Made by a program: the position numbers and the translations under genes. From Gnetum montanum (lineage: Eukaryota; Streptophyta; Gnetopsida; Gnetales; Gnetaceae), in NCBI GenBank assembly GCA_015680685.1, contig MNCI01028452.1:831786-895785 (forward strand): a DNA stretch of 64,000 nucleotides, read 5' to 3'. Shown here one piece after another: positions 37,029-49,559 of the stretch. The first letter of the stretch is position 1. Each line of letters begins with the position of its first letter. Under the pieces are notes generated by a model. It saw only the letters and a list, made by a program, of their open reading frames with translations. It did no database searches and was not told the DNA's origin.

Positions 37029-37249
37029 AAATTCAGTCAAGTACCTATGGTTCCAAATTGACACCCCCACAACTATCATTAGGATTAGATAAATGGAAGA
37101 TAAAGCAAGTAGAATACTATTGGGTAGATCGGGTAGATTCCTTAGAATATTTGTAATAGAGTTTGACATGTTGGATATTGAAAAGAATGAGCTTATATGG
37201 ATAGGATGGGTGGTAGATATGTAAGGCACCAAATGGATAAGTGTCTTGA

Positions 37250-38250
37250 ACAATGTATGTTCCTCCCAAAGTATCTAGAATTTGGCTTTTTGGGGTACAT
37301 GATTAGGGTTATAGTAAAGGACCTTATCACCTAGTTGTATAGTTACTTGCCTTATCCATGTGTCATGCCTAAGTTTGGAGTAATGTTTGTAGACTTCATT
37401 ACTCATGAGTTCTACAAGCCTGTTCTTAACTAAAAGGTTTAGATTCATGAGATGTTCTTTTTGTGCTAAGCTTAGATTAAGGTCAAGTTCACTAGCAATA
37501 GCTAGAGTGTGGAGCTCTGCTTGGATTGGGAGCATTGGCAACTTGCCATAAACTAACTCATATGGTGAGTACCCTATAGGTAGTTTCCAGGATGTTCTAT
37601 AAACCCATAGAGCATCATTTAGTTTAGTGTGCTAGTCCTTTCTAAACTTACTAACCATCCTAGTTAGTATCCTAGTAATTTCCTGGTTAGTAACTTCAAC
37701 TTGATCATTTGCTTGGGGATGATATGGCGTTGTTAGCTTATGGTTCAACCCAAATTGTTGCATGAACTTTTCGAATGTAGCACTAGTGAATTGAGTCCCA
37801 TTATCTAATATGAGCATTTGTGGTACTCAAAATCTATTCACCACATGTTGGAAAAATTTGGTAGCCATCTTTATTATACAGTCTTTTACTGCTACTGCCT
37901 CTGCCCACTTTGTATAGTAATCCATAGTCACAATTATGTATCCTTGTCCATTTGAAATTAGTGTTATGGGCCCCATAAACTCAATTTTCTAGATTTCAAA
38001 AGGTTTAAGTGGTTGTATCTAGTGTTTTGGCCCTTTGTATCTACCTGTAACTCCTCCATCTCTTTGACATCACTCACAAGATTATGCAAAAGTATGGGAA
38101 TCTTTGAACAAGGTAGGCCAAAAGTATCCTACCATCATCAACTTGTATGTCATTCTACACCTTGCATAGTGGCAACCACATGGCCATTCATGGACATCTT
38201 GTAAGACTTTCTATTGGTCACATTCTAGTACACACCATCTGAAGAGCCCA
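37250..38250 (-). pseudogene. Element D integrase (broken)
   Basis: Zinc-finger end near 38090-38050 (SCEWCQRDGG-like; the first residues are altered), core with IEFMGPI (first catalytic Asp replaced by Glu), ILDNGTQFTSATFEKFM with the second Asp intact (37817-37632), and QVEVTNQE carrying the Glu. C-terminal part 37541-37275 (ELHTLAIASELDLNL; LGDKVLYYNP). Several stops. Confidence 0.85.
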
Positions 38251-39960
38251 TTTGCACAAATCTTGTATATATTTTCATTTATTTCCATATATCTTTTTGC
38301 TCTGTGAAGGAATTAGTCTCATTTTTTCTTAGTTCATTCAGTAGGAAGCTCTTATATTGATACATATGTCAAATATTCTAATGTCCATGACTTCCTTGTT
38401 GAACTTACAGCTTGTACTATTTTGGTAAATATCTATTCATTAGGGAAATGGTATGATAAAGGTTCTATTTGATCTTCAGAATTCCATTTCAATCTTAATA
38501 GATGATCAACTACCATATTTTCTATTTCCTTTTTGTCTATCATCATGATGTCAAATTCTTATAAGATAATGAGCCATCTTATTACTCTAGGACTGACCAT
38601 TGATTAGTTCATGAGAAATCAAATAGCACTATGATTGGTATGGACATAGATCTGATACCTAAGCACATAATGTTTGAACTTCTCAAGCATATACACCACA
38701 ACCATCAACTCCTTTTCTTTTTTGGTGTAGTTTAATTGTGCTCCAGTGATGCTCTTGCTAGCATAGTGTATATAGTAAGGTCTCTTTTGATCATCTAATT
38801 AGTTGGAATCATCGATCATGATGTGAAAAGGTCTAGAGTAATTTGGAGCTTGAAGGATTAGTAACTTCACTAATTTCTACTTTAGAGTTTCAAATGCCTT
38901 TTTGCATGACTCTATTTATTCAAAGGATGCATCCTTCTTTGTGAGTTCCATGAGTGGTTTTACTATCTTTGAAAAATTTTCTATGAATCTTCTATAATAT
39001 CCTATGTGGCCTAAGAATAATGTCACATCTTTCATTGTCTATGGCCTCTTAGTAATATTTTTTATGAATCTTATCTTTTTAGGATCTACCTCTATACCTT
39101 TCTAGGAGATTTTATGTTCCAACCCTATACCATCCTACACCATAAGATGGCTCTTTTTCCAGTTGAGATTGAGATTGATTTCGATACATCTTTTCAAAAC
39201 CTACTCTAACCAATTTAATGCTTGTTGGAAATCTAGTTTATATGTTGAAAAATCATCCATAAACAACTCAACACCATTTCTAATTTGCTTCTAGAAGATG
39301 CTTAATACCAATCTTTGGAAGGTGGTTGGCACATTGCAAAGATCAAAGGGCATTTGCTTGTAGGCAAATGTTCCCCATGGACTAGTAAATGTTGTTTTCT
39401 CCTAATCTTCAAGTGTAATGCAAATTTGATTGTACCCACTTTATCCATATAGAAAACTATAATATTCATGTCCTAAAATGATGTCTAGGACTTGATCAAC
39501 AAATGAAAGAGAAAAGTGATCCTTAAATGTAACAGTGTTGAACATCTAGAAGTCAATGCAAACTTACCATTTATCCCCCTTCTTTGGAACAATTACCAAG
39601 GAACTGATATATTCACTATTTGCAATGGGATAGATGAATCCTACCTTTAGCAACTTCTCCAACTCTTACTTGACTACTTCTTTTAATTTCAGATTAAGTC
39701 TTCATTTAGGTTGATGTCATCGTTTGACTATAGGATTAGTATATATCCGATGTTGACAAATTCACAGATCAATTCCCTTGATCGCATCATAAGACCATGT
39801 AAAGGCTATGGGCCATTTGTTAATCACTTGTAGCAACTTTCTTTTCTTGTCTATTAAAGTGGCATTGATTATTACTAGCTTCTTGTTGTTCAAAAATGCA
39901 TATTCCAATGTGGCCAGTGGGGCCTTCAATTTTAATGGTTCTAGTTCCATAATGTCTGGG
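38250..39960 (-). pseudogene. Element D reverse transcriptase and RNase H (broken)
   Basis: RT begins near 39950 with LEYAFLNNKKLVIINATL and the KGID motif, then VIVPKKGDKW, SGYNQICI, FTSPWGTFAYKQMPF and the catalytic FMDDFS (about 39250). RNase H follows (about 38830-38440), with YASKSITGAQLNYTKKEKE and HTNHSAI. Single RNase H, unlike element F. About a dozen stops, many of them TAG or TGA where the family has Gln, Trp or Arg. Confidence 0.85.
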
Positions 39961-40228
39961 ATTTTTAGTCATCCCCAGTCTATCTTTTCTTCTTTATTTA
40001 TTCATGGATAGAAGTGTCTTTTCTTTAATTGTTCTAACTTATCAATTTCTTCAATGTAGGCACTAACAATTTGTTCTACTAGTTCCATGTATTTATTAGT
40101 TTAGTTTCTTCATTTTTAATCAACCATTGGGTGCCTTCCTATTGTGTGGCTACTGCACATAGATATTTCTACACACATATATATTCTACACATCTGTTGC
40201 ATGCCTTTGTATCCTCTCATTTAATAGT

Positions 40229-40700
40229 TCATATTCTTTGCACACAATTGCATCCATTATTACTATATGCGATACATGGAAATCTCTGTCTTTGTATGAT
40301 ATTGACTTCAAATTTCTTGAAAATCTGCAAGGACAAGTCACGAATTCCAATCTTATCATCAATAGTGTTAAGCCAAGCTTTTTCCATAATAATTGAAAAT
40401 TCTCCTTTATTTTTCTCCACATGAATGACTAGAAAATCTATAGGATAAGACCATTCACTGATGGTTGTAATCACATCATCCACTTGTCCTAGTGGAACTA
40501 TGATTGACTGGTCTACAAGCTCTAACCAAATGTTACTCTTCTTTAGCAATGGTAGATTCCAAGCCTAATACATGTCTTGTGAGATTAGGTTCACTCCTAA
40601 CCCAGAATCAAGTAGAGCTTTGCATGGTTTTTTCCCTACTATTTGGAGGTAAACTAAGGAGCTTCCTGGATTAGTTTGTTTTTATGGAAGGGCTCCTGCC
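40229..40700 (-). pseudogene. Element D aspartic protease (broken)
   Basis: ALLDSGLGVNLISQDMY around 40625-40570 keeps the catalytic DSG. It is followed by LVDQSIIVPLGQVDD and the C-terminal part in the frame 40549-40229 (FSIIMEKAWLNTIDDKIG). One TAG follows the motif. Family member of retropepsin-like proteases that mature gag-pol. Confidence 0.82.
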
Positions 40701-43267
40701 TTGATCCAATGTGTGATTGTTCGAGTAAGCAAGATAGTTGTGACATTTATATTTGATGAAGATGGAAGCTTATTGTGTTGAGAAGGATCAGATGTGGATG
40801 GGGTGGAAGTAGATGTGTTTCCCATCCATCAAATCTTTTCAAGACTCATTTGGAAGAATGGTTGTTTTCTAGATTTTGACTTGGATGTAATCACCTTCTC
40901 TTGCATACTAACCATCCTTGTTGTACTCTTCTACTATGGTTATGATGGTAGTCCCCTGCATGATAGGAGGTGGCACTAGTCGTAAAGGATTCAAGTATTG
41001 GTTTGAACTACCTACTAATAGATGCATGTATGAGTTTGGATCTATTCTTGACAATGTTGGTTTGTGGTACTCAGTGGAGTAGTACCATGGAGTAAGGACA
41101 ATAGCATTACTAGGAGAGATTTGATGTTGTACAAAATATCCATATGGATCTAGCTACCTATATGGATATTATTGGTGAGGTGGTCACATGTCCCACAATT
41201 GGGGTTGTTGCAACTGTTAGTAGTACTACTCTTGTGGCTATGGCAAAGCTCCACTAGGATAGTATGTTCGTTAGAAGTTCTGCTTGTAGTTACCTTGATG
41301 ATAAGGTAACCTTCTAGGAATTTTTTTCTAAACAAATTTAGGATTAACTACATATGCCCCCATTTCCTGTAAATGTGCCATTACTGGACAACATCCCTTG
41401 GGATGTTTGTATTGACACACAACACATCTTTTCTCATTGGTGAAGCTTGTGTCTAAACACTTAGCCACTAAATCCACTTTTCCATTTCATCCAAAATATT
41501 TCTTGTTTTTCTTATCCTTGCCTTTCCCAGAGGCTTGCTCTATTCTCTCCTTCACAATCTTCAATGTTGTTGCAAATTTTTCATCTATTGAGTCCCACAT
41601 TTTCTCTACCTTTTCTATGATATCAGTTACAATTTTTTGAATTGGTAGAGTCTTCTTTTGAATTTCCTATTCCAAGGTTTCTTTCTCTTAAGTGTCACAA
41701 ACTCATCCATCTCTTTTCTTGATGGATGGATCCCTATTATACTCTTCTATTGATTCTCTCTTTCTTAACTCACCTTCTTACTTCGCCACTTGGTCAATCA
41801 GTCTTTGAATTTAATCAGTGATCATTTCATATAATTGGCCTTGGGCATAAACCCCAAGGGTCTCTCTAGTCTTATTCCTTAACCCATCTACAATGTGCCT
41901 TAGTTGGTCCCATTGTGAGAATCCATGGCTTGGGCATCTATGTAGTAGTGAATAGTACCTACCCATTATCGCATCAAAGGTTTCATGAGTCCCTTGCTTC
42001 CATCCTTGGATTTTTTTCCTTAATTAGACACCCTTGAGTAGATTTGGTATTTATCATTGAAGATCTCTAGCATGGTACTTCATCTTCTAATTGATTTAGG
42101 TTCAAGTGATCCATACTAGTTATTAGCCTTTTTCACAAGTGTTCATGGGAACAAATTCAACTTCTACTAATCACTTTTAATTTTTTGTAGGACACAGGCA
42201 TCATGGAATGCTTGGAGGTGGTGTTGTGGATCAACATTATAACTTTCCTCAAATCTTGATATCTTATTCATATCAAACCATTTGATATGGCTCTATCCCT
42301 CACATGCCTAGTTGGAATGTAAACAGCTTCCTAGATGTTAATCATACTTTGGGTTTCCATCAAGGGTTCATCATCATGATTGGGTTTGTGTGCTCTGTTC
42401 TAGTAGTACCTCCTTCTATGCTCATCCCGTTCGTAATCCTCTCTTCGATCCCTACTACATCTTCTTTGTTCATAACCTTCATCTTCCTCATCTAAATACC
42501 TCAAGCAATAGTCATGATGCTCATGAGTCCTTCTCTCATTCTTGTCATGGTCTTAATGCCTTAGCTTCTTCCTATTAAATTTCACTAATGTTTGTGGATG
42601 AGGATGAGGCAATAGGAGAATAATGCTAGCTTGTTCTCCTTTCATGACTCTGATGTTTTTCTCTGTAGGAGTTGGTAGAAACTCTTAGCCTTGAATCCTA
42701 CTTATGCTTTGAGTCAATAGCCTTTCTCCTATGTGCCTTTGCTAGGGTGGAATGTAGTTAAAATTTGATAGATTATTCAAGTCTGATGATAGGTGTTTTT
42801 GAAGGCTCTTCATGATTCTAGTGGAGTTGTTCTATAATAAATGCATCAGCATTGAGTTATTCCAAGATAATAGAAGTGTTAACCTACTTCCCTTTGTTCT
42901 GTACATGTTTTATTTCTTTGGCATCATTTCTCCTCATCTGCTCCTTTGTGGATTCATAGGGCCTTGTCATGAGATTAGTCACATGGTACCCTTCCTAGAT
43001 TTGATTCAAATTCATTCCCATTAAGGCAGTTTGGAGCATATTAAGTCCTGCACAATTTGGAGGTAGGACTATGTTGCCTTGTACATCTCTCCACCTCATT
43101 TGATTATCCTAATGAAAGATGAAAGTAAAATCTAGATGATAAGGATCAGCATGATCATATGTAATTCTTGTTTGCATTGACATCCCTAGTTATTCTTCAT
43201 CACTGATTATATCATTGACTCTTCTTGTCTCCTTGGTAGGTGATGATGTATCCTTGTTTGAAGTCAT
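40700..43267 (-). pseudogene. Element D gag (broken)
   Basis: Start at 43267. N-terminal block near 43130-43060 (FTFIFH, RWRDVQGNIVLPPN), arginine/acid-rich linker (42700-42300), capsid-like region (about 42060-41800), and a C-x2-C-x3-H-x4-C motif (CVVCQYKHPKGCC) at about 41425-41385. Heavily interrupted. Confidence 0.78.
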
Positions 43268-43385
43268 GTTGTGGTTTAAGATGTTTGATTAAGTGTGCTT
43301 ACTTATTTGGGTTATGAGTTTTAACTTTGAATTTTGATACAACGAACTTTGTGAAATTAATTACTCACCATACATTGACTAGTTC

Positions 43386-43401
43386 TCGGCAATGGTGTCA
43401 A
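43386..43401 (-). other. Primer-binding site of element D (tRNA-Asp type)
   Basis: Minus strand TTGACACCATTGCCGA, adjacent to the LTR; CpG positions changed from the tRNA-Asp complement. Confidence 0.8.
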
Positions 43402-44291
43402 TGATGAGTGGCAAAGTAATCAAACACCCAACCATACAAGTTACAAGCATTCACGCATAACTAGATCATAATCTGTGAACAAGGCAATGTGAATATGCTA
43501 GCAATTGGTTTAAGTTTGAGACTATTGTCTTTCCATGTGGAGCTAGTGAAGTCTATGTGTATGGTTTAGCTCATAGTGAGGCATATGATAATTGATGTTT
43601 TTGGGCCATTGCTACTCTTAGTGAACATAGTTTCTAAGTCTAAGTACAATAGTAAACAAATCTATTCTATCCTAAGGCGATGGATATCTAGTCCTGGTCT
43701 ACCATACATGCCTTGGAATCATGCAATCATCATTGGGATTACCAAGTATACCACTACTAGGCATACCAAGTATACCATTACTGGGTATACCAAGGAATAA
43801 CACTACTAGATTACCAGATAACTACACTTAGTGCTCGAAACTAGTCATATCCATATCACTTTCTTTCAACATGTAAAATAAAGTGCTTGTAAAGTAAATG
43901 ATTAACTAAGGAAAAAAGGAACAATTATTCTAAGTAAACAGAAAGAAAATTAAGTGTATGTTGCAATGATGATAAGTAATCTTGATCTTTATTGTTGGTC
44001 ATGAACTATGTCCAAGTACTATTCACTCAAATAGAGACTCTATACAATCACATAACACCGCACTGTGAGCATACACTTCTAAGTGCTAAAGACTAAATTC
44101 ATGAAAATAAACTGAAAGACTTTCACTACTATGAAATGAAATCTATTGCGAATCCATCTGACTAAGTATTGTATTTAAAAACTAACATGCATCCTACGAT
44201 ATCACATATACAATGATGTAGTTAGTGCTATAATATTGGAGCTACAATATTGTATATCCAATATCATAGTCCTAAAAAAATGACTTTATCA
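43402..44291 (-). repeat. 5' LTR of element D
   Basis: 890 bp, TGATGAG to TTTATCA. TATA position decayed (GTATTTAAAA). GATATC-like palindromes at 44195-44270. Confidence 0.92.
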
Positions 44292-44296
44292 CTAAG
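44292..44296. repeat. Target-site duplication of D, right copy (CTAAG)
   Basis: Identical to 30925-30929. Confidence 0.9.
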
Positions 44297-44412
44297 TTAT
44301 TATCTTTGTCCATGAGTACATTTAGGAGCTAAGTCCACGAAATTTGACTAGATCGCTAGTGGAATGCTTGTGATTCGTATGGTTGGACGTAAGGACTACT
44401 TGCTACTCATCA
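44297..44412 (+). repeat. 5' LTR of element E, second part
   Basis: Continues the E LTR from 30929; ends CTACTCATCA. Total E LTR about 839 bp. Confidence 0.82.
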
Positions 44413-44431
44413 TTAGCATCATTGCTAGGGA
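44413..44431 (+). other. Primer-binding site of element E (decayed)
   Basis: TTAGCATCATTGCTAGGG, a decayed version of the tRNA-Asp complement, directly after the LTR. Confidence 0.7.
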
Positions 44432-44561
44432 TTTAGTTAGCTAAGTGCACTACATATAAAAGATAGTGAAAAAATCTAATGACATTTTATGGGAAACTAA
44501 TGCTAAATCATTAAGATAAATATTAATAACAAATGCACATTATTTTTGAACAATCACTAAT

Positions 44562-47500
44562 ATGATTTCTTCTCATATGGAAGATTCTCCACCAGCATTT
44601 ATAAGTAGATCTAATCAAAGGCAAGAAGGCCAAAAGACACAAGTGCCCCAACAGTTGAAAGTTGTCTATACTTGTTTGGATTCTTACACTCTGGATTTCA
44701 CCTTCATCTTGCATCAGGACAAGCAACTATGATGGAGGGACATGAAAGGCAACATCATGTTACCTCTCGACCAATCTAATCTTGTAATGTTGTTGAACAA
44801 TCTCATCAAGTTGGGCACTACTAGACTTAATGTAGAGTACAAGGTTCAAGATCATGCTTACCTAGATTATCATCCCACAGGGCCCCAATGAAAGAAATAT
44901 TGGTAAATGGAAGCTCAATATGAGGCTTCAAAAGGCAAAAGGTTTCCTAATCACTTGTTCCTACAAACACATAAAGAAAGTAAGGACTTCTTTTCGGGTG
45001 CCTCCCAATACATAGATTCTTCTCCTCTCTTTGATGGGAAGACCCTTAACGAATGGTTGTAGTCAACTATGGATAACCTTAGTGATGAGAAGAATGAGTC
45101 ACAACTTCAAGGGCTTTCAAAAGATGGTAACCATAGAAATTCATCTAGATGCAGGAACAATGACAAGAACTAGGATAAAGATAAACATGATTATTGACGT
45201 AGGGACCAAAAAAGATGGGTAGTAAGCATTGTTCAGGTGCTTCCTCCTCCAACTCTGATAGAAGAAGCAAAGGTTGAGATCATGGAAGAAGCAAAAAAGA
45301 TTATGATGAAGATGAATGATGGGATAGGGATGATCATAGATCTTGTTGGGATAATAAGTACCAAGGGCACAAACACAAACAAGGGGAGGAGCATCATAAA
45401 GATTGAAGGCATAGCAAGACTCATCATAGGCATCATGGTTGTGACAAGGACCACAGAGACCATTATGACTACAATGATCCCCTACTAACTACCAGAAATA
45501 TGTTGAATATTTTAGAGGCTATTAGAATTCCCACTAGGCACTTGAAGGATAGTAGCATTAAATGACTAGATATGAACAATATCCCCAAGTTTAAGGGGGA
45601 ACATAATTCAAATCCACAGAATCATTTGCAAGCCTTCCATGATGCCTGTGCCTTGCAAAATGTGGAGAACAATTGACAAAAGTTGAAACTATTCCCAAGG
45701 ACACTCATAAAGGAAGAAGAAAGCTAGTACTAGTTCTTGGAACTAGAATCTATTTGACAATGGAGTATAATGGTGGGTTTGTTCAATGACAAATACCAAA
45801 TCTACTCTAAAGTGTCCAATCTAAGGAGGCAAATCCAAAGGTGGAAACAAGGCACTCATGAGTCCTTGGATGTGACCATGGGTAGGTACTACTCTTTGTT
45901 TCATTGATGCCTAGGCCATGGATACTCTCAATGGGATTAGTTGTGCCATATCATAGATGGGCTTAGAACTGAAATAAGGAGAACCCTTAGGGTCTATGCC
46001 CAAGGAATACTTTTTGAGCTAAGGACCTATCAAATTCAAAGGCTCATTAAGCAAGTGGCAAAAAAGAGAGCTAAAAAATGAAAAAGTATAGAAGAATACA
46101 ACAAAGACCCCTCCATCTACAATAGGGAGTTTCATTTTTGTGAGAATGAGGAGGAGGCAACATTTGATGAAGTGGTGCAAAGAAAAACCTTGTCAATCCA
46201 AAAATCTATATTGAAATATCAGCTAAGGTTGATAAGATGTGGGACTCCTTAGATGAGAAGTTTCAAACTATTCTAAAGATTGTAGAAGAACATAGATATC
46301 AAGGAGATAGTAGTCATGAAAGAAGGAAGAAGAAGAATGCTAAATAGGGATATCATAAAAATAAGGGTAAAGTTGCAACAGTTGAGGAGGTTGCAAATTT
46401 AGAAAGTGATGATGATGGATGTGACATCTACCAATACGAACATCCCAAGGAATGTTTCCCTATATTTTCACACTTATAAGAATCTATGATGTAGCCCCTA
46501 AATCCTAGATTGGAAAAATGATAAGCATCTAGGCTATTGCCTTATCCACAAGGCAACTATTGGTAGCAATTCCACCAACAAGCTTACTATCCTAGTGGAG
46601 TGCTAACTCAACCTCAAGAGTAGTACCAGTAATGGTAACACCCACAATCATGGGGGATGCCATCTTTAAGGTAGCTATACCCTTATCACCAACCTAATCT
46701 CTATAGGTACTACATTTAACAACCAGTCTCTCCACATGACTCTTCCAATCATGCTTTCTTTCCACACCACTACTACCCTTTAGAGCACTACAAAGAACCT
46801 TCTCTAAGGGAGGAGTCTCCATTCTCTTTCTATCCTCCTCAACATCCATCCACTCCTGCACACATCATCATCAACTCCTCTACCACCTACTCCATCCATG
46901 CAGGGTGAAGTACCTACCCAGCCATAGCAAAGAAATGCTACTAGGGTAGTAAACCTACAACTGGCTCCTTAGCTAAGTGGTCTTGAATCCAAGCCTTAAA
47001 AGAGGTCATTTTTTAGAACCAATAGTTCCATGAAGCCCTTACAAATACCTATGGTTGTTAACCTTACTATGTCAACCTATGAAAGTCCTATCAAGCAACC
47101 TTCAAACCAAAGTACTCACCAATTGCACACTGTCATGTTGAACCATGTCGTCATAGATTGGATTAAGGTCGACCCTCTTCCTAGGAAGAAATCTGATGTC
47201 GATAATCCTCTTATTTACTTACAAATCACCGAAAATGAACCATGTAAGGCTCTTTTGAATTTAGGTTTTGGAGTTAACTTGATTTCACAGGAAATGTATA
47301 AAGCCTGGAACTAAAAATAGCAACATCAAATTGGAGTTGGTAGATCCATCCATCATTATTCCTTTGGGATTGGTGGAAGACACTGTGACCACTATTTGTG
47401 TATGGTCCTATCTTGTCAATTTCCTAGTGATCCATGTATAGAATTGTAAAGGGGAATTCCCTATTATTATCATGGGGAGAACATGGCTAAACACCATCAA

Positions 47501-47580
47501 TGTCAGGTTGGGGATTCAAGACCTTTCCTTGAAAATTTCCAAGGAAAATGAATTTGGAAAAATTGAGAAGAAAAAAGTTC
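44562..47580 (+). pseudogene. gag-protease of element E (broken, 3' end cut by F)
   Basis: Start at 44562 with a 50-residue open lead, then LDFTFILHQDKQ, a stop, WRDMKGNIMLPLDQ. Capsid-like part about 45780-46050, cysteine motif CDIYQYEHPKECF (about 46420-46460; second Cys lost), proline-rich part, then the frame 47030-47314 with VIDWIKVDPLPRKKS and ALLNLGFGVNLISQEMY, where the catalytic DSG has become NLG. Similarity to A/B ends at about 47585, where F begins. Confidence 0.8.
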
Positions 47581-47719
47581 TGAAACACCACAAAAATTTT
47601 GAGCTTAGTACTTGTCCAACACCAAGCAGGTCCCTGCGACCCACAGATGACCACAGCTACATCTGGTATCACACTTGGCAACTTCGGAGACCAGATGCTT
47701 AATTTTCACTAAGTATGCA

Positions 47720-48170
47720 GTCCCAGCGTATATGCCCAAGTGTACATTCTCAGCGTATACGCCCAGTGTGTACGCTCAGGTTCACAGTGTATACGCCCAG
47801 CGTACACGCCTCACATGTATGCTCAGCAAAGTACCACAAATGTATACGCCCAGCATGAAATCTCCAAAGACGGCATGGAAACAGCACTGCAGGGTAAGAT
47901 TTGACACAAGGCAGCAACCATCAGCGTGTACATCCCAGCGTATACGCCCAGCACATCAGCGTGTACGTCCCAGCGTATACGCCCAGCACATCAGCGTCTA
48001 CGCCTCAGCGTATACGCCCAACATCCACCAGTGTATGCACCTAGCGTATACGCCAATGTCCATGATATCTACGCCTAAGTTCGCATACGCTCAGCACATC
48101 TAGCGTATACGCCCCAGCGTATATGCCCACAATCTACTCTCGCTAGACACAGCGTATACGCCCGCCAAAT
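47720..48170 (+). repeat. GCGTATACGC palindrome array in F U3
   Basis: At least ten copies of the 10-bp palindrome or one-base variants, often as CCCAGCGTATACGCCCAG. The CpG at each end is conserved. Confidence 0.88.
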
Positions 48171-48258
48171 GTAACATATTGTACACTTGTAAATTTTACG
48201 CTTTTGCACCTGGTCAACGTGCCACATGTCTCCCAACCCGAGTCCACCGTCAAAACCC

Positions 48259-48267
48259 TATATAAAA
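48259..48267 (+). promoter_or_regulatory. TATA box of F LTR
   Basis: CCTATATAAAACC, about 580 bp before the LTR end. Start of transcription expected about 30 bp downstream. Confidence 0.75.
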
Positions 48268-48856
48268 CCCCAATTTTTCACAAGATCCAGGCGGTTGGAA
48301 AAATTCCCAGAGCACACCAGAGAGCAGAGACGCTGCGAACCAGAGCACAAAACCTTTTACGCTGGACAACCCTGTACACTGAGCATACAACCTCTACGCT
48401 GTGCTTACAGTGTGAACCAGCCACAATCATCCCTGCATCCACCAGGGCTTTTCGTCCGCCTTGTGTTCCAGTCACAACTACGTTAGACCGGTGCATTGTA
48501 CTTTCATTCTGTAATGCCATTATTACATTTTCTTCCCAAAATCGTTTACAGTTTCCATTAATTGTTACATGTATTCTATTTTCGCTCATTTACGTTACGC
48601 TCTGTTTGCATTGGTTACACTCTTTATGCTCTGATTTATGCCCGCTACGCCGTTTACGTATAACCCAGCGTATAGCACTTTGGTGTACGTTCGGGGAAAT
48701 CCTTGTCTGATCTGCGTGCGGACCACCCAAGGTACTCTACCTTCATTCATTCCAGCTCGCTCTCAAGCGAAGGTAGGGTCTTCTATGCGCGTCCTGTGAT
48801 CCCATGGTCTTTGTTTCCTTCCAGCCGGAGATTGACGATTTCAGACAGTACAGAAA

Positions 48857-48874
48857 TTGGTGCTAGAAGGAGGG
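48857..48874 (+). other. Primer-binding site of element F
   Basis: TTGGTGCTAGAAGGAGGG, 4-14 bp after the LTR depending on the boundary chosen. It fits the TGG start of a tRNA-primed site; I cannot assign the tRNA from memory. Confidence 0.65.
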
Positions 48875-49559
48875 CCTCCACCTAAAACCTTACCTGCAAG
48901 CTTCCCAGCGTTTACACTGCTTAGTTTAAAACCCAACCTACAAACTATCCAGCGTCTACGCTGTCCAGCGTCTACGCTGCTCCTGATAAACCTCACCTTA
49001 CAAGATCCCCAGCATTCACGCTGTAAACCATACGTTATACGCCTTACACTGCAAATTTTGCCTACGCCGAACACAAGATTGCTTACGCTGCACATTTTAC
49101 GCCGTAGATACTGCCGTCCATTTACGCTGAACACTGATTTTTGCCCTTGCTATTCTGTTTACGCTACTCCCTTTACGTTGCGAACTCGCTTACGCTACTG
49201 TTCATATATACCACTACTATAAAGCTTGTTTACGTTGCACCCTGACGCTGTATACGTTGCTTAGCATATACGCTGTACTACTTACGCCCTAGACTTCATC
49301 TACGCTGCTGCCCAGTTTATATTGCATACTATACACTGCAACCCTGTTTTACGCTGTACCCTGACACTGTATACGCTGCCTAGCGTATACACTGTACGAT
49401 TTACGCTATAAACTTGTCTACACTGACTCCATACGCTGCACATATATACGTTGTATACGCTGTTGTTATACGCCGATTGTTGAAGCGTATATGCTGTACG
49501 CTGCACTCAACACATTAATTTCACATCCCTATACCGTGTCATACCCTCAACAGGTCATC
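48875..49559 (+). other. Untranslated leader of element F
   Basis: Repetitive with TACGCTG and GCGTATAC motifs, like U3. No gene. Confidence 0.7.

Larger units (their letters stand above)
34870..37240 (-). other. 3' noncoding module of element D
   Basis: No convincing gene. Holds internal polypurine-like tracts (about 35127 and 37063), a block shared with B at about 35670-35700, and a 99-bp tandem repeat (36152-36385). Most of the sequence right of 36750 is A-rich low complexity. Confidence 0.6.
30930..44291 (-). mobile_element. Element D: complete gypsy element with pol and an extra ORF
   Basis: 13.36 kb, minus strand. LTRs 30930-31810 and 43402-44291 (881 and 890 bp), perfect 5-bp target duplication CTAAG, tRNA-Asp-type primer-binding site, gag, protease, RT, RNase H, integrase, and a further sense-oriented reading region between integrase and 3' LTR. 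Primer-binding site and RT motif suggest the Athila-like side of the Ty3/gypsy family; an extra ORF after pol is known in Athila. All frames carry many stops. Confidence 0.92.
30207..47580 (+). mobile_element. Element E: gypsy element, plus strand, split by D and cut by F
   Basis: The 5' LTR is in two pieces (30207-30929 and 44297-44412) around element D. It is followed by a decayed primer-binding site and gag-protease to about 47580, where element F begins. It has the same gag type as A, B and D but opposite orientation. Confidence 0.8.
47581..48843 (+). repeat. 5' LTR of element F
   Basis: Bounded by TGAAACACC and GATTTCA, with TGAAA/TTTCA ends. The right boundary could instead be CA at 48852. 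U3 (47720-48170) is packed with GCGTATACGC and variants in loose 30-36-bp units. TATA at 48259-48267. Confidence 0.7.

Noticed and set aside
45237-45488. Overlapping open frames rich in Ile/Met/Lys on both strands
   Set aside because: Low-complexity gag linker of element E; composition bias alone keeps them open.
47675-48103. 142-codon plus-strand open frame
   Set aside because: It is a translation of the GCGTATACGC repeats in the F LTR (runs of Tyr-Ala-Pro); no domain, and it lies in U3 before the TATA.
47720-48170. CRISPR-like array of short palindromes
   Set aside because: Plant DNA, irregular spacing, no cas genes; it is an LTR promoter repeat.
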